Positions 1 to 7,777 of a stretch of 43,679 bases of DNA are shown here, piece by piece. Within the stretch, counting starts at the first letter, position 1. Every line of letters begins with the position of its first letter. The stretch covers positions 1 to 43,679 of the forward strand of contig NZ_JAFRGN010000073.1 in assembly GCF_017433805.1 (NCBI RefSeq), in the 5' to 3' direction. The stretch comes from Butyrivibrio sp. (GTDB lineage Bacteria; Bacillota; Clostridia; Lachnospirales; Lachnospiraceae). The notes below the pieces were generated by a model, which was not told where the DNA came from, searched no databases, and was given only the letters and a program-made list of their open reading frames with translations. Both the position numbers and the translations under genes were made by a program.

Positions 1-234
1 GCATCAGAAGCATCGGAAACAGAAGCACCAGCGGATATAGATGCAATGATGGCGGCAATGGCAGCGCCAGAAGCATCGGGAACAGAAGCACCAGCGGATA
101 TAGATGCAATGATGGCGGCAATGGTAGCACCAGAAGCATCGGGAACAGAAGCACCAGCAGAAATAGATGCAATGCCAGCGGAAATGCCAGCAGAAGTAGC
201 ATCGGAAACAGAGGCACCGGCAGAATTAGATGCA
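1..234 (+). repeat. 63-bp tandem coding repeats
   Basis: Bases 46-108, 109-171 and 172-234 are three successive 63-bp units encoding 21 residues each. They begin MMAAM, MMAAM and MPAEM and end with TEAPA plus DIDA, EIDA or ELDA. Bases 1-45 are the end of a further unit, so the array continues upstream. The first two full units are nearly identical at DNA level, which suggests recent duplication. Confidence 0.85.
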
Positions 235-1503
235 ATGATGGCAGCAATGGCAGCAGGAGAAGCGGCACCAGCAGCCGAAGCTCCAGTAGAGATGCCGGTA
301 GATATCCCAGCAGAGGAAGTTCCAGTTGAAATGCCAGCAGATATACCTGCAGACATCCCAGCAGATGTGCCGGTAGCTGAGGTAGCTCCAGAAGCGCCAG
401 CAGAGGAAGTCCCTGTAGAAATCCCACCACAGGAGCAGGAAATCCTCGTTGTTATGCCTACAGAGGAAGCAGCAGCAGAAATTCCTGCTGATGCAGATAT
501 AGATCCAGTTATGGCAGCTATGATAGCTGCAGGAGATGCACCAATGCCTGATCTGGCAGCGGCAGAAGCCCCTGTAGAGGAGGCTCCTGTGGAGATGCCA
601 ACAGACATCCCAACAGATACTCCAACAGATATCCCAACAGATATGCCGATGGATATTCCAGTAGCAGAGGAAGCTCCTGCTATGGACATCCCAACAGATA
701 TCCCAACAGATATGCCGATAGATATTCCAGTATCAGAGGAAGCTCCTGCTATGGACATTCCAGCAGATATTCCAGAGACACCAGCAGATATTCCAGAGAC
801 ACCAGTAGATATTCCAGAGACACCAGCAGAGAATCTTGATGCAATCCTTAGTGCAGAAGTAGATGCCCTTGCAGAGCAACCAGTTGCAGAATCAGCACCT
901 GAGGAAGCTTTGGTTGAAGAACCAGTTCTTACAGAAGAGATTCCTATGGAAATCCCAGCTGAGGAATCAGTTCTTACAGAAGAGATTCCTATGGACATTC
1001 CAACAGAGGAACCAGTTCTTACAGAGGAGATTCCGGTAGAAGAAATGGCCCTCACAGAGGAAATCCCTGCAGAAGAGATGCTCGCTCTTGAAGAGCCACC
1101 AGTAGCCGAGGAGCCACCAGTTATCGAAGAGACAGCTATGGCTGAAGAAATTCCTGCGATGGAAGAGACAGAGCAGATTCCTATGGAATTTGACATGGCA
1201 CAGGCAGCAGATGTTCTTTCCGGAGCTGTTCAGGATATTAAGGCCTTCCTTGATGGTGAGGATTATGAATATACAGAAATAAAGACAGCGCAGAATACGC
1301 TCGTTCTTCTCAAGACAGAGGATGGCAATTCAATGGCCATTGTATATGAGGACGATGAGTTTGTATCTCTTGAATCCAGCTATGACAAGGACGGCAAGAC
1401 AAGCTACGGCGATATTATGAATGTCTTCGTAAAAGAGATCATTAAGACAGGCGGATGCAGTGGTATCAATCGTCATAAGGGATCCAAGGTTGTAGCTAAA
1501 TAA
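1..1503 (+). CDS. Acidic Ala/Glu/Pro-rich repeat protein, 5' end outside window
   Basis: The reading frame is open from base 1, so the true start lies upstream and only the last 500 codons are visible. Most of the protein is low-complexity and strongly acidic. It opens with 21-residue repeats around MMAAM..PEASGTEAPA and continues with short runs such as DIPTDIPTDMP and LTEEIPMEIPAEE. From about base 1190 it changes to a compact, ordinary-looking domain of roughly 100 residues, with VQDIKAFLDGEDYEYTEIK and LVLLKTEDGNSMAIVYEDDE, ending in a basic tail. No membrane segment is visible in this part. I do not recognise the family. The repeats resemble a flexible spacer of a surface or scaffold protein, but that is inference; the missing N-terminus would decide location. 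A terminator follows directly. Confidence 0.75.
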   Translation, partial: ASEASETEAPADIDAMMAAMAAPEASGTEAPADIDAMMAAMVAPEASGTEAPAEIDAMPAEMPAEVASETEAPAELDAMMAAMAAGEAAPAAEAPVEMPVDIPAEEVPVEMPADIPADIPADVPVAEVAPEAPAEEVPVEIPPQEQEILVVMPTEEAAAEIPADADIDPVMAAMIAAGDAPMPDLAAAEAPVEEAPVEMPTDIPTDTPTDIPTDMPMDIPVAEEAPAMDIPTDIPTDMPIDIPVSEEAPAMDIPADIPETPADIPETPVDIPETPAENLDAILSAEVDALAEQPVAESAPEEALVEEPVLTEEIPMEIPAEESVLTEEIPMDIPTEEPVLTEEIPVEEMALTEEIPAEEMLALEEPPVAEEPPVIEETAMAEEIPAMEETEQIPMEFDMAQAADVLSGAVQDIKAFLDGEDYEYTEIKTAQNTLVLLKTEDGNSMAIVYEDDEFVSLESSYDKDGKTSYGDIMNVFVKEIIKTGGCSGINRHKGSKVVAK

Positions 1504-1531
1504 GCAGACAAACAAAAATAAAGCTTAATAA

Positions 1532-1567
1532 TAGGCTACTACTTGCTATGAGTGGTAGCCTAATTTT
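1532..1567 (+). terminator. Intrinsic terminator after the acidic repeat gene
   Basis: TAGGCTAC pairs with GTAGCCTA in an 8-bp perfect stem that can extend inward, and TAATTTTG follows. It lies 29 bases after the stop codon. Confidence 0.75.
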
Positions 1568-1621
1568 GTGTAATAGGAAATTGCTCCGCTATGGATGAGC
1601 AACTCGCGGAAAAGAGGCATT

Positions 1622-2941
1622 ATGAGAAATTTATTCCTTAGTGTATGGCAAGTCATCACACTGATAACCACCACAATCGGATATATGCTGCTCTTTAAAA
1701 AGTGCGGCGTAAAAAGATATTGGGCTCTTATTCCATTTGCAAGAGAATACCATATAGGAATCTGCGCCGACAGGGAAAAAGAAGGTCGTGTCTATACCAT
1801 TCTTGCAGTTATTTCGGCGATTGCGGATTTCGCAATGATATTCGTTGATACGAAGCAATTGCTAATTGCATCTATATCACTGATCGTATTGGTGTCACTT
1901 TCTATAGCAAAGCTAATTTACCTTGTCAGAATCTACACAGGACTCACAGGCGTATTTGGAAAGCCCAAAAAGTGGGTAGCTCTGTTTGTATTTTTCGAGG
2001 GTTTTGTGACCATATATTGGGGACTTTCTTCCAAGTTTATTCCAAACAAAAAGCCAGACATTTATTCACTTGATAAGCAGGCCAAGGTTCTCGGCACAGA
2101 TATAGAGAGCATCAAGGATGGACTGACTGTCAACATCAAGGAAAGAACAGCAATTGATTTCTTCAGGAAAAAAGTACTCCTTAAGGATATTCACATGTGC
2201 ATTCCAAAGGGCCACATGGTGCTTCTTTTGGGAGGTTCAGGTGCCGGAAAAACCACCTATCTTAATGCTGTAACAGGCTATGAAAAAGCAAAAGCGTCAA
2301 TACAGCTGGGAGAGAACGATGTTTATCAGGACTACGCCAAGATGATCTACGACATTGGCTTTGTTCCCCAGCAGGATCTGATGCGCGGTAATGATACTGT
2401 TGCTATGACACTTCATGATGCTGCGACCTTAAGACTTCCATCGAGTGTATCCATTGAAGAGAGAAATAAGCGTATTGCTGCAGTTCTTGAGCAGTTTGGA
2501 CTTACTGCTGTCAAGAATAATCTTGTTGAGAAGCTCTCCGGAGGCCAGAGGAAAAGACTTTCCATAGCCATGGAGTTTATTTCTGATCCATTTCTTTTTA
2601 TATTGGATGAGCCGGATTCGGGCCTTGACGGAGTTGTGGCAAGGAGCCTTTTTGAAAAGCTAAGAGCCATCGCGGATCAGGGCAAGATTGTGGTGGTAAT
2701 TACTCACACTCCTGACAGAGTCATAGATCTTTTTGATGACGTCATTGTTCTTGCCAAGGATGCTTCCAGAACTGGACGCCTTGCCTATTATGGCCCGGTA
2801 AAAGACTCCTATGAGTTCTTCGGCAAATCCTCCATGGAAGAGATACTTCTTTCCATCAATCAGAAGGATGAAGGCGGAGAAGGCCGTGCTGATGAGTTTG
2901 TGGAGAAATATGCGGACTACTTGAGAGAATTGGTGGGGTAA
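1622..2941 (+). CDS. ABCG-like ABC transporter ATPase with N-terminal membrane domain
   Basis: ATPase subunit of an ABC-2 type transporter. About 140 N-terminal residues form several membrane segments of the DUF5684-like kind, including a YWALIPFAREYHIG stretch. The nucleotide-binding domain follows: Walker A GGSGAGKT near residue 205, signature LSGGQRKRLSIAMEF near 305, Walker B FLFILDEPDSGLD near 325, and an H-loop in VVITHTP. The GGQRKR signature and a YYGPVKD-like end resemble the ABCG group. I prefer ATG 1622 because AAGAGG sits 4 bases upstream and the membrane domain begins there; ATG 1595 would add nine polar residues. The permease gene starts five bases after the stop, so the two surely work together. 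The substrate cannot be told from the sequence. Confidence 0.85.
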   Translation: MRNLFLSVWQVITLITTTIGYMLLFKKCGVKRYWALIPFAREYHIGICADREKEGRVYTILAVISAIADFAMIFVDTKQLLIASISLIVLVSLSIAKLIYLVRIYTGLTGVFGKPKKWVALFVFFEGFVTIYWGLSSKFIPNKKPDIYSLDKQAKVLGTDIESIKDGLTVNIKERTAIDFFRKKVLLKDIHMCIPKGHMVLLLGGSGAGKTTYLNAVTGYEKAKASIQLGENDVYQDYAKMIYDIGFVPQQDLMRGNDTVAMTLHDAATLRLPSSVSIEERNKRIAAVLEQFGLTAVKNNLVEKLSGGQRKRLSIAMEFISDPFLFILDEPDSGLDGVVARSLFEKLRAIADQGKIVVVITHTPDRVIDLFDDVIVLAKDASRTGRLAYYGPVKDSYEFFGKSSMEEILLSINQKDEGGEGRADEFVEKYADYLRELVG

Positions 2942-2946
2942 GTTAC

Positions 2947-3891
2947 ATGAATACAAATGTGAAAAGACATAGAGGACGAATTACACAGACCTTTATTTAC
3001 CTGGGCAAGCTCTTTAGAATGTTCCTGTTCCAAAATGACTGGAAGGTTCTGCCTATGTCGGCTATCATCGCGGGACTTGTGGCTTTTGCCGTAGGGTCTA
3101 ATCTTTACGTTACAATGGAAGGAACGCTCACAGGAGCCTTTGCTCTTGCCTGCGTATGCATATGGAACGGCTTTTTTAACTCGATCCAGGTAATCTGCAG
3201 AGAAAGAGCTATCGTCAAAAGAGAGCACAGATCAGGCCTTCACATCAGCTCCTACATCGTAGCCCACATGATATATCAGGCTATCCTCTGTGTTTTGCAG
3301 GTTGTGATAATGATTTTTGTCTGCATGAGTATGGGAGTAGCTATGCCCAAAGATAGCCTGGTTACACCATTCCCAATCGTAGATGTAGGTCTAACGCTCT
3401 TTCTTATTACCTACTGTGCAGATATGCTGGCTCTTTTAATCTCATCAATTGCCAAGACTACAACAGCAGCAATGACTATAATGCCATTTATGCTGATTGT
3501 TCAGCTCCTGTTTTCAGGTGGATTTTTTAACCTGCCACAGGAGGCAATGATATTTACTAATTTTACAGCCACCAAGTGGGGACTTACAGCTCTTTGCGCT
3601 CAGGGCGACTATAACTCGCTTCCTATGGTCAGTGTATGGAATAGCGCCGTAAATATGAAAGATATTGAGGTGGAAGGAGAAAAGCCATTATTGGAAGTTC
3701 TGCAGTATATTGAAAGAAATGATATGCGCGACGATGTACTTCTTGAATCAGGCAAGCAGAACCAGAAGCCGGAGTACAATTTTGATATTGATATTGTGAT
3801 GAACTGCTGGACTTGGCTTATAATCTGGACAGTTCTGTACATTTTGATCACCATAATTGTCTTAGAACGCATAGATAAAGACAAGAGATAG
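2947..3891 (+). CDS. ABC-2 type permease
   Basis: Membrane subunit paired with the preceding ATPase. The protein has 314 residues and about six hydrophobic segments, near residues 37-57, 62-82, 105-130, 140-165, 178-200 and 285-310. It has a longer hydrophilic loop between the last two (about 205-280), as in ABCG-type half transporters. The sequence CRERAIVKREHRSGLHISSYI between the second and third segments matches the conserved cytoplasmic loop of ABC-2 permeases, where a charged RE...R..G element contacts the ATPase. It begins five bases after the ATPase stop, so translation is probably coupled. An export role is inferred from the ABC-2 fold; the substrate is unknown. Confidence 0.85.
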   Translation: MNTNVKRHRGRITQTFIYLGKLFRMFLFQNDWKVLPMSAIIAGLVAFAVGSNLYVTMEGTLTGAFALACVCIWNGFFNSIQVICRERAIVKREHRSGLHISSYIVAHMIYQAILCVLQVVIMIFVCMSMGVAMPKDSLVTPFPIVDVGLTLFLITYCADMLALLISSIAKTTTAAMTIMPFMLIVQLLFSGGFFNLPQEAMIFTNFTATKWGLTALCAQGDYNSLPMVSVWNSAVNMKDIEVEGEKPLLEVLQYIERNDMRDDVLLESGKQNQKPEYNFDIDIVMNCWTWLIIWTVLYILITIIVLERIDKDKR

Positions 3892-3943
3892 TATTATACT
3901 AGATACAAACTTGTATTTTACTGGATTTGCGAGGAGATTGGAT

Positions 3944-4873
3944 ATGAAAAAGAGATTGTTGCCTATACTGCTGACTGTGGCGCTCATTGCAGGCTGCGGT
4001 GCGACAGGTTTATCGGCAAATAAAGGGGATAATAATGAGGCAGCTGCTGAGATTTCAGTGGAAGCAGCCTCAGAAGTGGCATCAGAGGCCTCATTAGAAG
4101 CAACAGTAGAAGCCATAGTAGAGGCTACACTGGAAGCTACAACAGAAGCTACCGTAGAAGCAACAGTAGAAGCTTCTAAAGATTCAACCACAGAAGCTAC
4201 AGCAAAGGCTTCAGCAGATGCCTCATCAGGAGCTTCAGCAGAAGCATCTAAAGAGAAAAAAGCAGAAGCAGCCACAGAGGCCACAACACAAGCTGCGGCA
4301 GAAGAAGTTATAGTATTTGATGATTCAGCGCCAGCGCCTCAGCCACTTGACTATGGCAGGATCATTTTCACCGGAGATTCCAGAACTGTAGACATGTTCT
4401 ATGGCGACAGAGGCGAGATATGGGGTGAGTATCACGATGGAATCCCTGTGTACTGCAGAGATGCCTGTCAGAGTGACTACATGATCAATGCCATTAATTC
4501 CTTTGGAATGGATAATTTTGATACTCTTGTAACCTGGATGGGCTGTAATGACTATGGCAATTTTAGTCCATATGAATCCTACTATAACACCCTTCTTGCC
4601 CAAGGCAAAAATATCGTAGTGTGCACAGTTGGACCTACAGATAACAACACTCTGGCAAATGATTTTGACAGGGAATACTATACTAATGAAAGACAGGTAG
4701 CATTCAACAATTCTCTGGTCAGCTGGGCCAATAGTAATGGCGTCAAGGTCATAGATCTTTATTCTTATATAGCAGGAAATGGCAACTTATATATCAATCC
4801 TGCTGACGGTATTCATTACATGCCTCAGCCTACAACCGAAATCTGGAATTATATCCTGAGTTGCCTTAGGTAA
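3944..4873 (+). CDS. SGNH-hydrolase-like lipoprotein
   Basis: A predicted secreted lipoprotein of 309 residues. The start at ATG 3944 is chosen because GAGGAG precedes it and MKKRLLPILLTVALIAGC is a clean lipoprotein signal with lipobox LIAGC. A linker of about 100 residues rich in Ala, Glu, Ser and Thr follows, with many EAT and EAS units. The C-terminal part looks like an SGNH/GDSL esterase: block I is FTGDSRT near residue 143, a WMGCNDYG block comes near 197, and the catalytic DGIHY is near 287. Such enzymes remove acyl groups from surface polysaccharides, peptidoglycan or plant polymers. GDSR in place of GDSL is seen in several Firmicute members. The substrate is unknown. It lies 52 bases after the permease and could be read from the same transcript. 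Confidence 0.8.
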   Translation: MKKRLLPILLTVALIAGCGATGLSANKGDNNEAAAEISVEAASEVASEASLEATVEAIVEATLEATTEATVEATVEASKDSTTEATAKASADASSGASAEASKEKKAEAATEATTQAAAEEVIVFDDSAPAPQPLDYGRIIFTGDSRTVDMFYGDRGEIWGEYHDGIPVYCRDACQSDYMINAINSFGMDNFDTLVTWMGCNDYGNFSPYESYYNTLLAQGKNIVVCTVGPTDNNTLANDFDREYYTNERQVAFNNSLVSWANSNGVKVIDLYSYIAGNGNLYINPADGIHYMPQPTTEIWNYILSCLR

Positions 4874-4981
4874 TCACTTTATCTATTTTTAATAAAATAA
4901 TAATCGTTTATCAAGATATCGTCTTTTCGTTTATCATATAATGTTATAGAACCATAACCGCAAAGATTATGATGGATATCT

Positions 4982-6580
4982 ATGGACGACAAGCTTAAGA
5001 TAATAAAACAAAATGTTAAAAAAGCAGGAGCAAGGCCTGTTATCCTCATGATAATAGTGCCTTTGCTTTTTTGTGTCTTCGCGGTAGCAGTCGTTAACGC
5101 GTTTCTTAAAAAGCAATATCAAATGATACATTACGAGGATACCATCAGATCTTCTGATCTATCCGCTGATTTTATGCCATATCTTGACAGTGCGGACATT
5201 CTTGTAGAGGCGGCAGCAGATGGTGTTGACGTTGTGGCTGCTGATATTGATCTTACTACCTTCCAGAGGCTTACTGAGGATATAGCAAGAGAGTCAGGGG
5301 ACCATGAAGTTATGGTGGTGGATATAGACGGAAATGTTATTACCTGCTCTTTTCCTGAGGAACTTGGTGTTAACTTTGCCACAGATCCACATCCCGACAG
5401 GAAGACCTTTTACGAGAACTGGAAGAAAAATGAGAAAAACTCCTTTGTAACTGTTTTTGATGGTAAAAGATATCTTGTTTCACCACAGACAATCAAGTTT
5501 GGATGGACTGCCTTTACCTTCACAGATGTTGACGCACTCTTTACCACGCTGGACAACTACGCAGTGTTCAGTGTTATTAGCATTATCATTTTTGCAATTC
5601 TCCTGACCTTACTCATTCTTGTAATTGCATCCAGAAGAGTTAAGGCAGATAACGATAACGAGAGCCTCAGTGCCCTGTCCAGGATATATATTTCCCTTCA
5701 CAAAATTGATCTTGATAATGATACCTTTGAGCAGATAATGTGCCACAACTACAAGGCCAGCACTATTATTGGAGAAAAACGCACAGAACCAGGTAAAGTA
5801 ATGACAGAGATTGTAAATGCAGTTGCGGATCAGAGGTCATTACAGGAGATGCTTGAATTTGTAGATCTTAAGACTCTTGACGAAAGAATCGGTCAAAAGG
5901 ATGCGATAGCAATGGAATTCCTTGGCTATGAGCACCTATGGCACAGGGCAAGATTCATCGTTGTGGACAGACATCAGGATGGAACTCTCAAAACAGTATT
6001 ATTTGCTTCAGAGCTCATCGATGATGAAAAGAGATATAGAGATGAGCTTCAGTACCTGGCAGAAACTGATCAGCTAACAGGTATAACTAACAGAGGAAGC
6101 GGCGAAAAGAAGATCAAACAGCTAATGGCACTTGGAAAAGGTGGAATGTTTGTGCTGTTCGATGCTGATAAGTTTAAGAGCATCAATGACACCTACGGTC
6201 ATGAAGCTGGAGATTTGGTTCTGATATCAATTGCTGATAAGATGAAACATTCCTTCCGTGAAAAAGATATTATTATGAGACTTGGCGGTGATGAATTTGC
6301 AGCTTTTGTTCCCGGCGTTTGTGACAAAGAAGAGGGAGAGCCGATCATTCAGCGCTTCATAGAAGCCATTGAAAGCATAAATCTTACGGAAATTGAAGGC
6401 AGAAAGATATGCATAAGCATTGGCGTGGCGTTCTATCAGGAAGATGACAACTACGGCTTTGATGAATTATATAAAAGAGCTGATAGCTGTGCATATGAGA
6501 GCAAGAAGACAACTGTCTGCGCTGTGACCTTCTACACCATGTGGTATGATAAATACCCGCTATTATTTCTAGACAAATAA
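4982..6580 (+). CDS. Membrane diguanylate cyclase (GGDEF) with extracellular sensor
   Basis: Makes c-di-GMP from two GTP. Of 532 residues, a membrane segment at about 19-42 and another at about 193-217 enclose an extracellular domain that looks Cache-like. A cytoplasmic region at 230-345, possibly PAS-like, leads into a GGDEF domain. The substrate-binding helix reads FDADKFKSINDTYGHEAGD and the active loop is RLGGDEFAAF near residue 435, both intact. REKD lies exactly five residues before GGDEF and fits the RxxD product-inhibition site. Upstream is AT-rich with TATAAT at 4937-4942 but no convincing -35. The stop is just before the operator of the next gene. The sensed ligand is unknown. Confidence 0.88.
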   Translation: MDDKLKIIKQNVKKAGARPVILMIIVPLLFCVFAVAVVNAFLKKQYQMIHYEDTIRSSDLSADFMPYLDSADILVEAAADGVDVVAADIDLTTFQRLTEDIARESGDHEVMVVDIDGNVITCSFPEELGVNFATDPHPDRKTFYENWKKNEKNSFVTVFDGKRYLVSPQTIKFGWTAFTFTDVDALFTTLDNYAVFSVISIIIFAILLTLLILVIASRRVKADNDNESLSALSRIYISLHKIDLDNDTFEQIMCHNYKASTIIGEKRTEPGKVMTEIVNAVADQRSLQEMLEFVDLKTLDERIGQKDAIAMEFLGYEHLWHRARFIVVDRHQDGTLKTVLFASELIDDEKRYRDELQYLAETDQLTGITNRGSGEKKIKQLMALGKGGMFVLFDADKFKSINDTYGHEAGDLVLISIADKMKHSFREKDIIMRLGGDEFAAFVPGVCDKEEGEPIIQRFIEAIESINLTEIEGRKICISIGVAFYQEDDNYGFDELYKRADSCAYESKKTTVCAVTFYTMWYDKYPLLFLDK

Positions 6581-6596
6581 GTGTTGTGAATGTAAG

Positions 6597-6634
6597 ATTA
6601 ATGTGTTTGGAAAACGATTTCCAAGCACATTAAT
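6597..6634. promoter_or_regulatory. 38-bp palindrome containing a LacI-type operator
   Basis: The core TTGGAAAACGATTTCCAA (6607-6624) is a LacI-family operator around a central CG. The symmetry continues outward to ATTAATGTG on the left and CACATTAAT on the right, giving 17 of 19 pairs over 38 bp. It lies 18 bases before the LacI-type start codon, which suggests autoregulation. As RNA it would also fold into a long hairpin after the diguanylate cyclase gene, though no T-run follows. Confidence 0.75.
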
Positions 6635-6652
6635 ATTGTATGCGAGGGGAAA

Positions 6653-7642
6653 ATGGTTTCGATAAAAGATGTAGCCAGAGAAGCGGGTGTAGCTATCTCC
6701 ACAGTTTCCAAGGTTTTAAATAATTATCCAAACGTAAGTGAGACTACCAGACAGAAGGTCAATGAGGTTGTAGAAAGACTTGGTTTTGTGCCCAATACAG
6801 TGGCAGCAAGCCTTTCCTCCAAGAAGACTGGAAGAGTAGCTCTTTTACTCAAGCTCAACCTTGATACCTCAGCAAGTGATGAGATCAACATGCAGTATAT
6901 TTCTGGTGCCATTCACAAGGCCAAGGAACTGCAGATGGATGTTATCACTGTATTCACTTCCATGATCGAGGATATGAACGTTGATGAGGTTACTAATTAC
7001 TTTGAATCTCAGGGTATCAGAGGAATCATAATCTACGGACTCACTACCAGGGACAAGGTACTTCACAAGCTTATTGACAGTGGCAGATTTAAGATAGTAG
7101 TAATAGATGCACCTATGGTTAACGAGAGTACTTCCTGTGTGGGTGTAGATCACGTAAAGGCCCAGTATGATATAGCCAAAAAGACCATAACTGAGAATAA
7201 GTGCAAAAAGATTTTGTACATTTCAGGCGAAGAAAATGGCTATGTAACAGCACAGAGACTTGAAGGAATCAAGAAGCTCTGTGAGGAGAAAAAGCTTAAG
7301 CTCACTGTACGAAACGGGGGCTTTTCAGAACTTCGTGCAAGAGAGCTTACAATGCGCTTTTCCAAGAATAATGACTGCGTTGTATGCGCTTCTGACCTTA
7401 TGGCTATTGGAGCGATGAAGGCTCTTATAGATATGGATATTTTCAGACCTGTTTGCGGTTTTGATGGCATTATTCTCATGGGCTATGTGGGTAAGCAGAT
7501 GAATACAGTCAAACAGGATTTTGTTCAGATATCAGAGACAGCCATTGAGGAACTTAACAGGCTTCTTTCTGGTGAAACAGGTCGAAATGTGGTAATGCCA
7601 CACACACTTGTTAGAATGAAGTACGAGGATATCATCAGGTAA
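6653..7642 (+). CDS. LacI-family transcriptional regulator
   Basis: A DNA-binding regulator of 329 residues. The N-terminal helix-turn-helix is typical: VSIKDVAREAGVAISTVSKVLNN, then the hinge GFVPNTVAASLSSKKTG with the leucine-less AASL minor-groove helix near residue 51. The rest is a periplasmic-binding-protein-like effector domain, expected to bind a sugar or sugar phosphate. GAGGGG lies five bases before the ATG. The gene has a matching palindrome directly upstream, and two more copies precede the glycogen phosphorylase gene that follows. The simplest reading is that this protein represses itself and the phosphorylase in response to an alpha-glucan breakdown product. The role is inferred from context; the family assignment is firm. 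Confidence 0.9.
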   Translation: MVSIKDVAREAGVAISTVSKVLNNYPNVSETTRQKVNEVVERLGFVPNTVAASLSSKKTGRVALLLKLNLDTSASDEINMQYISGAIHKAKELQMDVITVFTSMIEDMNVDEVTNYFESQGIRGIIIYGLTTRDKVLHKLIDSGRFKIVVIDAPMVNESTSCVGVDHVKAQYDIAKKTITENKCKKILYISGEENGYVTAQRLEGIKKLCEEKKLKLTVRNGGFSELRARELTMRFSKNNDCVVCASDLMAIGAMKALIDMDIFRPVCGFDGIILMGYVGKQMNTVKQDFVQISETAIEELNRLLSGETGRNVVMPHTLVRMKYEDIIR

Positions 7643-7665
7643 AAGCTTTTGTAAAAAACACTTGC

Positions 7666-7679
7666 GGAAAACGTTTTCC
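7666..7679. promoter_or_regulatory. LacI-type operator 1 of glycogen phosphorylase
   Basis: GGAAAACGTTTTCC is a perfect 14-bp palindrome with the central CG typical of LacI-family operators. It lies 24 bases after the stop of the LacI-type gene and shares the GGAAAACG core with that gene's own operator. Confidence 0.75.
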
Positions 7680-7705
7680 TGTGTTAAGGTTATTGCATCG
7701 GTTTA

Positions 7706-7719
7706 AGAAAACGTTTTCC
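7706..7719. promoter_or_regulatory. LacI-type operator 2 of glycogen phosphorylase
   Basis: AGAAAACGTTTTCC holds the perfect 12-bp palindrome GAAAACGTTTTC. Its centre is exactly 40 bp from the centre of operator 1, close to four helical turns, so two dimers would lie on the same DNA face and could interact. Confidence 0.72.
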
Positions 7720-7777
7720 ATATTACATAAAGGAACACGAAATACATCTTTGTAATGAAGCGAGAGGAGAATCAATC

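Noticed and set aside
3862-4284. Long minus-strand frame rich in Ala, Ser and Val opposite the SGNH lipoprotein
   Set aside because: It mirrors the EAS/EAT linker repeats of the real gene, has no ribosome binding site and crosses the promoter region.
4874-4981. Promoter before the first diguanylate cyclase
   Set aside because: A TATAAT exists at 4937-4942, but no -35 lies at a normal distance in this AT-rich stretch, so I only mention it with the gene.
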